7,374 nucleotides of DNA from DATGIQ01 sp035295665 (GTDB lineage: Bacteria; Planctomycetota; Planctomycetia; Gemmatales; Gemmataceae), in the NCBI GenBank assembly GCA_035295665.1, contig DATGIQ010000264.1:1-7374 (forward strand), written 5' to 3'. Within the stretch, counting starts at the first letter, position 1. The number at the start of each line of letters is the position of its first letter. The notes beneath the pieces are model-generated. The model saw nothing but the letters and a program-made list of their open reading frames with translations. It searched no databases and was not told the origin of the DNA. Positions 1 through 6,132 of the stretch are shown in pieces. Position numbers and translations under genes: made by a program.

Positions 1-929
1 AGGGTGTAGTTGACCGAGGATTCGAAATCGGTTTGCGAGCCATCGTAGTCGATACCAAGTCCCCCACCCACATCCAGGTAGCGGACGTTGGCCCCGATCC
101 GGGCCAGCTCCACGTAGATCCGGGCGGCTTCGGTCAGGGCACCCTTGATGTTGCGAATGTTCGTAATCTGGCTCCCGACATGGAAATGGACGAGCTGCAA
201 CGCATCGGCAAGATCGCGCTGCTTGAGGTAATCAAACGCCTCCAGCACCTCCGTCAACGTCAGCCCAAATTTGGAACGGTACCCGGCACTCGACTTCCAG
301 CGGCCGGCCCCGCGCGATGCCAGCTTGACGCGCACGCCGATGACCGGCTGCACCTTGAGCTCCTGGGCGTAGCGGACGATCGCCTCCAGCTCCGTGAATT
401 TTTCGACGACCGGGATGATGTGCTTGCCGATTTTGCGGGCCAGGACGGTCATTTTGATGAATTCATCGTCCTTGAAGCCATTGCAGATAATCGGCGTATC
501 CAGGCCGTTGGTGAGAGCGAGCACGGCCAACAGCTCCGGCTTGGAGCCCGCTTCGAGGCCGAAGTTCAGTGCTTTGCCGAAGTCGAGGATCTCCTCCACG
601 ACCTGGCGTTGCTGGTTGACCTTGATCGGGTAGACGCAGCAGTACGCACCCTGGTAGCTGAATTCCTGGATTGCCGCCTTGAAGGCTTCGTGAATCTCGC
701 CGACGCGATGCCGCAAGATATCGGTGAAGCGGAGCAGAATCGGGAGCTGGATGCCACGTGCCTGGAGCTGATCGATGAGTTCCTTGAGATCGACGGACTG
801 GTCGGGGCGTTTGTTGGGATGGACCGTGACGTGCCCCGCCTTGTTGATGCTGAAATAGCCCTTGCTCCAGAGGCGGATGCCGTAGGTCTCAGCCGCATCG
901 TGGATTTTCCACTTTTCGATCAATTCCAT
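1..929 (-). CDS. speA: Biosynthetic arginine decarboxylase, N-terminal half (runs off the left edge)
   Basis: This is a pyridoxal-phosphate (PLP) enzyme converting L-arginine to agmatine and CO2, the first step of the agmatine route to putrescine and spermidine. It is expected to be cytoplasmic. The reading frame is open from the ATG at 929-927 to the window edge, giving 309 complete residues plus a partial Leu codon; the family is usually about 630-660 residues, so roughly half is present. The N-terminus reads MELIEKWKIHDAAETYGIRL. The PLP lysine is K103 in YPIKVNQQ. HFHVGSQI lies at 248-255, and the glycine-rich DVGGGLGIDYDG segment at 286-297 belongs to the alanine-racemase-fold barrel. 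All are hallmarks of SpeA rather than the fold-I degradative AdiA. The start is supported by AGGGGAGG about 10 nt upstream. It is transcribed away from the methyltransferase gene. A 308-codon plus-strand frame over the same DNA is only its shadow. Family assignment is very secure. Confidence 0.96.
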   Translation of the reverse strand, partial: MELIEKWKIHDAAETYGIRLWSKGYFSINKAGHVTVHPNKRPDQSVDLKELIDQLQARGIQLPILLRFTDILRHRVGEIHEAFKAAIQEFSYQGAYCCVYPIKVNQQRQVVEEILDFGKALNFGLEAGSKPELLAVLALTNGLDTPIICNGFKDDEFIKMTVLARKIGKHIIPVVEKFTELEAIVRYAQELKVQPVIGVRVKLASRGAGRWKSSAGYRSKFGLTLTEVLEAFDYLKQRDLADALQLVHFHVGSQITNIRNIKGALTEAARIYVELARIGANVRYLDVGGGLGIDYDGSQTDFESSVNYT

Positions 930-1210
930 CCGATGATGGCCTCCCCTGATGTTCCCTGAGAGTGGAGTGCAGGCCCGGCAAGGATCGGCACATGGAAACC
1001 AATTGTCGCGCCCTGCAAATCAACTTATCATCAGTATAGTTCTCGGTATTGGTCGTCAAGGACATTCCCGGAATTCTTTAGCGCCGAGCGCTTTCTGCGC
1101 CGCTGCGGATGGTGTAAACGAAACGATTTGGCCTCCCTCGCTTGCCGTTCAATTTGGACAGGTCCGTTTTTGGCTTTCGCTGGCAACCGGGGGAGAACAC
1201 GAGAGCAGGT
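930..1210. other. Divergent intergenic spacer between speA and the methyltransferase gene
   Basis: This 281-bp spacer separates two divergent genes. It holds the speA leader and promoter candidate. It also holds a perfect inverted repeat, AGCGC-CGA-GCGCT, at 1080-1092, just outside the speA promoter, which could be an operator or chance. I found no convincing -10/-35 pair for the rightward gene. A TTG-initiated extension of that gene reaches back to 1142, but no recognisable domain lies in the extra 23 codons. No RNA gene is seen. Confidence 0.5.
1033..1059 (-). promoter_or_regulatory. Candidate sigma-70 promoter for speA
   Basis: On the minus strand a TTGACG -35 box (plus positions 1054-1059) and a TATACT -10 box (1033-1038) are separated by 15 bp. 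This points toward speA and implies a leader of roughly 95 nt. The hexamers match consensus well, but the spacer is shorter than the optimal 17 bp. Transcription from here is inferred. Confidence 0.5.
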
Positions 1211-2407
1211 ATGGTGACCGCTGCTGAGCAGGCCAATCAAGCCATGGTGGACCGCCTGATCGCCGAGGCGGCGTTATGGTCGTGTTCCTTGATTGCATCC
1301 TTCCGCGCTACGCCCCGCCACCGCTTCCTGGACCGCGTCTTGCAATTCCAACGGAAACGCAACCGCTGGCACGAAGTGCTCACCCGTGACCCAGGACCGG
1401 AAGAGCTCGAGATTGTGTATTCCGATCGGGCCCTCACTACCCATGTGAGCCCGAGCAATGATACCGGTCCGGGTACACCGATCAGCTCATCCAGTCAGCC
1501 ATCGCTCATGGCGCAAATGCTCGAGGACCTCAAACTGACGCGCGATTTGCGAACACTGGAGATTGGCGCAGGTACCGGCTACAATGCCGCTCTCTTGGCC
1601 CACGTGGTAGGACCCGGCATGGTGACTTCGATCGACGTGGACCGCAATGTCTTGTCCGAAGCCTGGGACCATCTGCGTGCCTTTCCCGAACGCGGCGTTG
1701 AGCTGAAGCATGCGGATGGCCGGGCCGGCTACACGGAGAATTCTCCCTTCGACCGCATCATGGTAACCGCGGCCACACCCGACCTGGAGCCGGCCTGGCT
1801 GGAACAGTTAAGCGCGGGAGGATTGTTGTTGGCGCCCTTGGCATTGGCACCGGGACTGGCGTATGTGGTATGCGGCACGGTCCGTGCGGGAGTGTTTCAT
1901 GGTCGATTGACCCGTGCGGCCTATTTCATGCCGCTGCGTGCTGAAGGCAAAGTCAGCGAAGCTGCGGAAACGTCGGCGGTGCCCGTCGCCGAGCTACGCC
2001 CAGTCCGCGCCCCCTGGGCGGGGTGGTTCGATCGCAGACGGCCACGCACCGGCTGGCTGGGATTTATCCAGTCTGTGGCGTTTTACGGCTTGCTGCGAGG
2101 ATTGGAGGTACATTACCAAACGCTACCGAATGGCGAAACGACCTTTGGGATCAGCGATGGAGCGTGTGTTTGCTGGCTGGGAGCCAACAACTGGTACGTG
2201 ACCGATGATTCGGGGCGCCATTTGGGATGGGCATTGTGGCGAGCGTTTCTCGAAGCCGGCGGACCTCGGCCCACGGAATTCCTGCTGCAAGCTAGCCCAG
2301 GCAAGGAGTTGGCGCCCGGTCATCGGGAAGGGCATGATCGCCAGGGGCTCCACTGCCGGCAGCGGTGGGAGAAGATGGATTCGCCCGAGCGGCTGGGATG
2401 GCTGTAA
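1211..2407 (+). CDS. Protein-L-isoaspartate O-methyltransferase-like SAM methyltransferase with a long C-terminal domain
   Basis: The N-terminal part is a class I (Rossmann) S-adenosylmethionine methyltransferase of the PCMT type. Authentic PCMT repairs isoaspartyl residues in damaged proteins. Visible landmarks are the helical entry segment SFRATPRHRFLDRV at 30-43, GTPISSSSQPSLMAQMLEDL at 88-107 (matching the usual substrate-loop GxxISQP region), motif I LEIGAGTGYN at 116-125, the acidic post-I strand SIDVDRNVL at 140-148, and DGRAGY plus FDRIMVTAATP at 169-190. Canonical PCMT is about 210-230 residues, whereas this protein has 398. Residues about 225-398 form an extra Trp-rich domain with no motif I recognise. 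I chose ATG 1211 because GAGAG sits 5 nt upstream and the family N-terminus begins there; a TTG at 1142 would add 23 unsupported residues. The gene stands alone. True isoaspartate repair is unproven, and modification of a peptide or natural product is an alternative. Confidence 0.85.
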   Translation: MVTAAEQANQAMVDRLIAEAALWSCSLIASFRATPRHRFLDRVLQFQRKRNRWHEVLTRDPGPEELEIVYSDRALTTHVSPSNDTGPGTPISSSSQPSLMAQMLEDLKLTRDLRTLEIGAGTGYNAALLAHVVGPGMVTSIDVDRNVLSEAWDHLRAFPERGVELKHADGRAGYTENSPFDRIMVTAATPDLEPAWLEQLSAGGLLLAPLALAPGLAYVVCGTVRAGVFHGRLTRAAYFMPLRAEGKVSEAAETSAVPVAELRPVRAPWAGWFDRRRPRTGWLGFIQSVAFYGLLRGLEVHYQTLPNGETTFGISDGACVCWLGANNWYVTDDSGRHLGWALWRAFLEAGGPRPTEFLLQASPGKELAPGHREGHDRQGLHCRQRWEKMDSPERLGWL

Positions 2408-2603
2408 GCAACACGATAAATGATGTCTGGAACCTTGATTGGAAAGTCCCAGATACGTTGTTGTTCGTGTTTCAAAGGCATTGGCCGCACCGCGAAGGCG
2501 ATGCTCGGTTCTCGATTCATGAAGTTTGTCGATGCCGCATTCCAGCACTGTTGCGGGGCGAGTACGGGCCGGCGAAAATTCTACCCCGGCGAGCAGTAAA
2601 CAC

Positions 2604-2633
2604 TTGAAGCCCAGCCGTCAAAAAAGGTATAAA
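2604..2633 (+). promoter_or_regulatory. Candidate sigma-70 promoter upstream of the DUF4058 gene
   Basis: TTGAAG (2604-2609) and TATAAA (2628-2633) are separated by 18 bp, and the spacer contains an A6 run. The implied start near 2640 leaves a leader of about 125 nt before the DUF4058 ATG. It may also serve the co-oriented DUF4416 and transferase genes. Inferred from sequence only. Confidence 0.45.
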
Positions 2634-2693
2634 CGCTAGCAGGCATTGAAGAAGTCCTTGGCAACCTGCAACCCGGAACTCGCGAATGACTCG

Positions 2694-2727
2694 CCGCCAG
2701 CCTCCATGCGGCCACGCAATCTGGCGG
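2694..2727 (+). repeat. Inverted repeat in the DUF4058 leader
   Basis: CCGCCAG and CTGGCGG are exact reverse complements separated by 20 nt, ending about 40 nt before the DUF4058 start codon. It could form a leader hairpin or be a protein-binding palindrome. There is no following T-tract, so it is not a normal intrinsic terminator. Chance occurrence in GC-rich DNA is possible. Confidence 0.35.
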
Positions 2728-2767
2728 AAGGACCGAGAGATTGAATGAGGAACGAGGGAGATCATCC

Positions 2768-3451
2768 ATGCCAAGTCCGTTCCCCGGAATGGATCCCTAT
2801 CTGGAGGAGGAATCGCTTTGGCCGGCGTTTCATCATCAGCTGATCACGAGCTTGTACCAGGTCTTGTTGCCGGGGCTTGTGGATCGCTACCGGGCGCGCG
2901 TGGCCCAGCGCCACTACACCACAGAGCAGCCCTTGTTTACCTCGATCATGCGGGAGGAGCACCACGAGGAATATATTGAGATTCGGCAGCGCAGCGACGC
3001 CCGGCTGGTGACCTTGGTGGATGTGGCGAGCCCGGCGAACAAGACGACGGACAGTGGCCGGCAAGCCTATCTGGAGAAACGACGGGAGGGAAAAAATGCG
3101 GGAGCGAGCCTGGTCGAGATTGACCTGGTGATCCAAGGCCAGCCGATGCTGGATTATTCGCGGGAAGGTCTGCCGGATTGGGACTATGCCGTGACCGTGA
3201 CGCGTTCGACCCAGCCGGACCGGTTCGAGATATACACCGCCACGCTGCAAAAGCGTCTCCCACGGTTTCGCCTCCCGTTGGCCGCGGATGACCGCGACAC
3301 CGTGGTGGACTTGCACACGATCTTCACGCGCAGCTTCGACCAAGGGAATTTTGCCGCGAAGATCGGCTATCAGCGCGATCCGCCAATTTCCCTGACCGAA
3401 GAGAAACGCCGCTGGCTGGACGAATGGCTGAAACAACAGAAACTGCGCTGA
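2768..3451 (+). CDS. DUF4058 family protein
   Basis: The protein has 227 residues and a start fixed by the family signature MPSPFPGMDPYLE at residues 1-13. A GAGGGAG ribosome site lies about 6-7 nt upstream of ATG 2768; an upstream TTG at 2741 is unnecessary. Further family-like blocks are EYIEIRQR at 68-75, LVDVASPANK at 83-92, YLEKRREGK at 101-109, ASLVEIDLV at 113-121 and VDLHTIFTRSFDQGNF at 180-195. There is no signal peptide or membrane segment, so it is probably cytoplasmic. No biochemical function is established for the family. From memory, members occur in cyanobacteria, planctomycetes and Nitrospira, often in many copies. It is the first gene of a co-oriented group with the DUF4416 and transferase genes and has a plausible promoter upstream. 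This copy looks compact: the stretch between the N-terminal signature and the SPANK motif seems shorter than I remember for typical members. Confidence 0.93.
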   Translation: MPSPFPGMDPYLEEESLWPAFHHQLITSLYQVLLPGLVDRYRARVAQRHYTTEQPLFTSIMREEHHEEYIEIRQRSDARLVTLVDVASPANKTTDSGRQAYLEKRREGKNAGASLVEIDLVIQGQPMLDYSREGLPDWDYAVTVTRSTQPDRFEIYTATLQKRLPRFRLPLAADDRDTVVDLHTIFTRSFDQGNFAAKIGYQRDPPISLTEEKRRWLDEWLKQQKLR

Positions 3452-3525
3452 CCGTGCCGTGGCAATGAGGAGAGCAAGACAGCGACTTGCTCCCGTCTTC
3501 TGCTCTTCCGGTCTTTCGTGCCCAC

Positions 3526-4107
3526 ATGGCCGAACCCGTTTTTCCTGATCCCGTCTTGCTCATCGTGGCTGTCTTTGGCCGTCATCCCGAGGCGTCGGCC
3601 TGGGCTCGGCAGCGTCTGGAACAACTGTTTGGCCCGGTTGCACGGGTAAGTCCGGCTTATGTCTTCAACCAGACCGCCTATTATGAACCCACGATGGGTC
3701 CCGGACTCCAGAAACAGTTCTTCGTCTTCCACAACCTCGTGCCGGCTGATTCTCTCTCCGCAATCAAGTTGCGCACCAATGCCCTTGAGGCGGAATTGGC
3801 TCAGACGAACCACTTTCCGGAGGCTCGGCCGCTGAACCTTGATCCGGGAATCTTGACCCTGGGCAAATTTCTGCTCGCCACCACAAAGGACCAGGCCCAC
3901 CGCATCTATCTGCGCGACGGCATCTATGCCGAAGTAACGCTCCGTTTTCAGTCAGGGGCATTCGAGCCGTGGCCTTGGACGTACGCTGACTATCAGTTGC
4001 CCTTGGTGCGTGGCTTCCTGAAAGAGGCCCGCGATTTCTACCGCCAACGCCTGAAAGAAAGCCACGCGGAAGCATCCCAGGCCTTCCGTGACGAGGAGAA
4101 AGGGTAG
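3526..4107 (+). CDS. DUF4416 family protein
   Basis: The protein has 193 residues and matches the uncharacterised DUF4416 family, typically about 180 residues, over nearly its whole length. Key blocks are an N-terminal strand LLIVAVFGRHPEA at 11-23, a second block YYEPTMGPGL at 52-61, an Asp-Pro-Gly segment LNLDPGILTLGKFLLATTK at 103-121, HRIYLRDGIYAEVTLRF at 125-141 and PWPWTYADY at 148-156. The conserved charged and aromatic residues suggest an enzyme or ligand-binding protein, but no activity is known. It has no signal peptide or membrane segments. ATG 3526 starts just before the conserved region but has no clear ribosome site. An in-frame TTG at 3487 is preceded by GAGGAGAG with 12-nt spacing and would add 13 residues; the choice is uncertain. 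Its stop is 8 nt before the transferase start, suggesting translational coupling. Confidence 0.92.
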   Translation: MAEPVFPDPVLLIVAVFGRHPEASAWARQRLEQLFGPVARVSPAYVFNQTAYYEPTMGPGLQKQFFVFHNLVPADSLSAIKLRTNALEAELAQTNHFPEARPLNLDPGILTLGKFLLATTKDQAHRIYLRDGIYAEVTLRFQSGAFEPWPWTYADYQLPLVRGFLKEARDFYRQRLKESHAEASQAFRDEEKG

Positions 4108-4115
4108 GGTCGCCG

Positions 4116-5180
4116 TTGCTGCCCGCATCGATTTTACCGATTGGCTATTTCTTTCTACCGCTGCTGATTTCCTGGGTGTTGACGGCTGGTTTCCTTCGGC
4201 TTGGGCCACGCATTGGTCTGGTCGATGAGCCCAATGTGCGCAAAGTGCATACGCAGCGCACCCCTCGCGGCGGGGGATTAGCCATCTACGTGGCGCTGGC
4301 GATCAGTGCGTTGCTATTTTCCTCGGCTCGGGAAGGGGAGGCGATCCGTATCCTGGGCCTGGGTTTGGTGATCGTGTTGTTGGGGTTATTCGATGATCTC
4401 CATCCGCTCCCCTGGCAGCTCCGCCTGGGAGTACAGACGGCCGTGGCGGTCGCTGCGGTGATCAGCTTGCCGATTCACGCCGGGTGGTACATCCAGGTAG
4501 GGGCGGTCCTCTGGATTGTGGGATTGACGAACGCTTTCAACATGCTGGACAACATGGACGCGCTGTCCGCCGGGGTGGCCTGGATTGTGGCCGGGTTGCT
4601 GGGCGCGGCACGCCTGCTCCGATCCGGCGAAGGTGGAGACGGCTGGGAAGGGACGATGCTCTCCTTGGCGTTCATGGGTGCATTGACGGGGTTCTTGTGG
4701 TTTAACTGGCCTCCGGCGCGGATTTTCATGGGCGATGCTGGCAGCACGTTTTTGGGCTTTTTCCTTGGCGTTTCGAGTCTGGAAATGAATGTCGAGCACG
4801 GCTTGGTACCTCAGCGCCTGGGTGCCGCGCTATGCATCCTCGCGGTTCCCTGGTATGATCTGGCGTCGGTAGTGGCGCTCCGAGTCTGGCAGGGACGGAG
4901 TCCCTTTCACGCCGACAAACAGCACCTCTCACACCGCCTGGTCCAGCTCGGGCTGAAATCCCCAATTGCGGTGCGCGTGATTTACCTCCTAGGGTTGGCC
5001 AGTGGCGTAAGCGGACTCTTGCTGGATGACGTGTCCCCAAGCGGTGCGATTTTGGTGGGTGTGCAGCTCGCATGCTGGTGGTTAGCAATCGCGATCATCG
5101 AGTACCTGGGCCATTACTGCTCGGGCTGGCCGGCCCCAGGAAGTGGAGAAAGCGGGATTCGAACTCGCGGCGAGGTTTGA
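4116..5180 (+). CDS. WecA/TagO-type undecaprenyl-phosphate N-acetylhexosamine-1-phosphate transferase
   Basis: This is a polytopic inner-membrane enzyme of the MraY/WecA family. It transfers a UDP-activated HexNAc-1-phosphate to undecaprenyl phosphate and so starts O-antigen, teichoic acid or other surface glycan synthesis. Of 354 residues, family motifs are GLVDEPNVRKVHTQRTPRGG at 34-53, catalytic DD at 93-94 in GLFDDLHPL, NAFNMLDNMDAL at 139-150, FMGDAGSTFLGF at 204-215 and the cytoplasmic-loop HADKQHLSHRL at 265-275. The last resembles the His-rich HxDxxHxHHR signature that separates WecA/TagO from MraY. About ten hydrophobic helices are visible. The TTG start is 8 nt after the DUF4416 stop; no better start precedes the first helix and a GGGT sits just upstream. 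The final residues SGESGIRTRGEV are encoded by the antisense of a tRNA 3' end, so the C-terminus is probably not ancestral. Sugar specificity cannot be read. Confidence 0.93.
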   Translation: MLPASILPIGYFFLPLLISWVLTAGFLRLGPRIGLVDEPNVRKVHTQRTPRGGGLAIYVALAISALLFSSAREGEAIRILGLGLVIVLLGLFDDLHPLPWQLRLGVQTAVAVAAVISLPIHAGWYIQVGAVLWIVGLTNAFNMLDNMDALSAGVAWIVAGLLGAARLLRSGEGGDGWEGTMLSLAFMGALTGFLWFNWPPARIFMGDAGSTFLGFFLGVSSLEMNVEHGLVPQRLGAALCILAVPWYDLASVVALRVWQGRSPFHADKQHLSHRLVQLGLKSPIAVRVIYLLGLASGVSGLLLDDVSPSGAILVGVQLACWWLAIAIIEYLGHYCSGWPAPGSGESGIRTRGEV

Positions 5181-5191
5181 CCCCGCCGCCA
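5144..5191 (-). other. Partial tRNA-like sequence (3' part: long variable arm, T arm, acceptor 3' strand)
   Basis: Read on the minus strand, the segment gives a hairpin that fits a class II variable arm (GGCGGGG, loop TCAAA, CCTCGCC; about 5169-5187). Next comes a T arm, GCGAG-TTCGAAT-CCCGC (5152-5168), with the TTCGAAT loop intact but one A:C mismatch in the stem. It ends with TTTCTCC (5145-5151) and a following A (5144). No matching GGAGAAA acceptor strand, D arm or convincing anticodon arm (no T33) is found upstream on that strand, and no CCA follows. It is therefore a 3' tRNA remnant, not a working gene. The variable arm suggests Ser, Leu or Tyr; identity is not resolved. Such 3' fragments are classic leftovers of site-specific integration at tRNA genes. 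It overlaps the end of the transferase gene antisense. Confidence 0.6.
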
Positions 5192-5289
5192 CCACATGCA
5201 GCATGGCCGCGAGCGGTGGTGTAGTTGATCTTCGAGAAATCTGCTGAACACGATGAACTACTTGGCCAGCACGAACGGTGGCTTACCGA

Positions 5290-5898
5290 ATGGCGACAAT
5301 CCTGATGAGCGTAGGTGATGCCCAGCGGGAAGTTCGAGCCGTATTCCTGCGGGGATCTGTCGGTCAGCTCGTATCCGGTGCCATCTGGCTTCTTTCCGCC
5401 GGCCTGGCCACGTGGGTCGGAATCCGAGAAGGCATCATCGCGCTGATCGTGGGCGGCATGTTTATCTATCCCCTCACCCAGCTGGTGCTTTGGCTCCTGG
5501 GTGGCCCGTGCACGCTTAGTCCGGGAAACCCGCTACGGCAACTCGCGATGCAAATAGCGTTCATCGTTCCTTTGACTTTGCCGGTTGTGGGCGGTGCCGC
5601 ACTCCATAATGTGAACTGGTTCTACCCCGGCTGCATGATCATCGTGGGCGCCCATTACTTACCGTTCATGTTCCTCTACGGGATGTGGCATTTCGGGGTC
5701 CTCGCGGCCGCGCTCTTGGGAGGAGGGTTCCTGCTTGGCACCAGGATGCCGGACGAATTCGTCTTTGGAGGATGGCTTGCAGGGGCAGCGCTCGTGCTGT
5801 TTGGAATCGTCGCTGGAAGGATTACCCGGCGGGAGCGGGCGCTGCCTGCCCCCAAGCAAAACGCGTCTCTTGGCCACGGCAGCAAGGAAGCAATTTAA
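5290..5898 (+). CDS. Polytopic membrane protein, DUF7010-like
   Basis: The protein has 202 residues with about six hydrophobic helices, roughly at 24-44, 46-70, 87-106, 112-131, 134-150 and 158-177. A short charged N-terminus (DAQREVRAVFLRG at 10-22) precedes them and a polar, positively charged tail (178-202) follows. The blocks VSGAIWLLSAGLA, GGMFIYPL, GNPL, WFYPGCMIIVGAHYLPF and LYGM resemble the uncharacterised DUF7010 integral membrane family. No catalytic or transport motif is visible. The start is uncertain: ATG 5290 has GGTGG 9 nt upstream and is preferred; GTG 5278 and ATG 5305 are in frame. It follows the transferase by 109 nt in the same orientation, so it may share its transcript, but no functional link is evident. 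Stop is TAA. It is likely a real gene given sustained hydrophobic periodicity and family resemblance. Confidence 0.8.
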   Translation: MATILMSVGDAQREVRAVFLRGSVGQLVSGAIWLLSAGLATWVGIREGIIALIVGGMFIYPLTQLVLWLLGGPCTLSPGNPLRQLAMQIAFIVPLTLPVVGGAALHNVNWFYPGCMIIVGAHYLPFMFLYGMWHFGVLAAALLGGGFLLGTRMPDEFVFGGWLAGAALVLFGIVAGRITRRERALPAPKQNASLGHGSKEAI

Positions 5899-6059
5899 GG
5901 CGGCAGGGGCCGAACCAGGCGCTGCTTGCATGGCGGTCGAGCCAGCGCGGGCGGGGGCGATGATGGGATCGATTTGGAAGGCCGTGCGATAGTAAGTCTA
6001 CGGCATCCGGGATCCCGCCCCAGGCCCGTGGGGCAGACAACAGCTGAGGCCGCCTAACC

Positions 6060-6087
6060 TTGTGGCCATGTGACGGCCGGGTATACT
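6060..6087 (+). promoter_or_regulatory. Candidate sigma-70 promoter for the helix-hairpin-helix gene
   Basis: TTGTGG (6060-6065) and TATACT (6082-6087) are separated by 16 bp. The expected transcript start near 6094 leaves a leader of about 40 nt with an AGGAG ribosome site. This suggests the small gene is transcribed independently of the upstream membrane-protein gene. The -10 box is one base from consensus; the assignment is by sequence only. Confidence 0.5.
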
Positions 6088-6132
6088 GGGACCCAAATTT
6101 CCGGAGAGCCATCCCCATCCAGGAGCAGAACA

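Larger units (their letters stand above)
2408..2767. other. 360-bp intergenic region; probable leader of the DUF4058 gene
   Basis: No reading frame here resembles a known protein. An 80-codon plus-strand frame and two minus-strand frames of 85 and 141 codons cross it but lack ribosome sites and family features. The region holds a promoter candidate at 2604-2633. Closer to the next gene is a 7-bp perfect inverted repeat, CCGCCAG / CTGGCGG, at 2694-2700 and 2721-2727. I see no hairpin plus T-run, so no intrinsic terminator for the methyltransferase gene can be called. Confidence 0.5.

Noticed and set aside
33..959. A 308-codon plus-strand open frame
   Set aside because: It is antisense to speA, whose motifs (PLP lysine segment, HVGSQ, GGG) are unmistakable on the minus strand. 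The plus-strand product resembles nothing and is a codon-bias shadow.
2123..2548. A 141-codon minus-strand frame spanning the methyltransferase 3' end and the spacer
   Set aside because: Half of it overlaps coding sequence on the other strand. It has no ribosome site and no family resemblance.
2365..2607. An 80-codon plus-strand frame in the spacer after the methyltransferase gene
   Set aside because: It overlaps the end of the methyltransferase gene, lacks a ribosome site at its start and shows no known motif. A tiny unknown gene cannot be fully excluded.
2762..3436. A 224-codon minus-strand frame
   Set aside because: It lies antisense to the DUF4058 gene almost end to end. The plus strand carries the family signature and ribosome site; the minus product has no recognisable features.
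4..5227. An 11-base identical string GGTGTAGTTGA at about 4 and about 5217
   Set aside because: The first copy is inside conserved speA codons. Similarity does not extend beyond the 11 bases, so a duplication is not supported.
5144..5240. A complete tRNA gene on the minus strand
   Set aside because: Only the variable arm, T arm and acceptor 3' strand can be found. There is no 5' acceptor partner, no D arm, and the best anticodon-like loop has C instead of T at position 33.
6022..6036. GCCCC...GGGGC hairpin after the membrane-protein gene as a terminator
   Set aside because: Short GC stem with no following T-tract. Such arms are expected by chance in this base composition.
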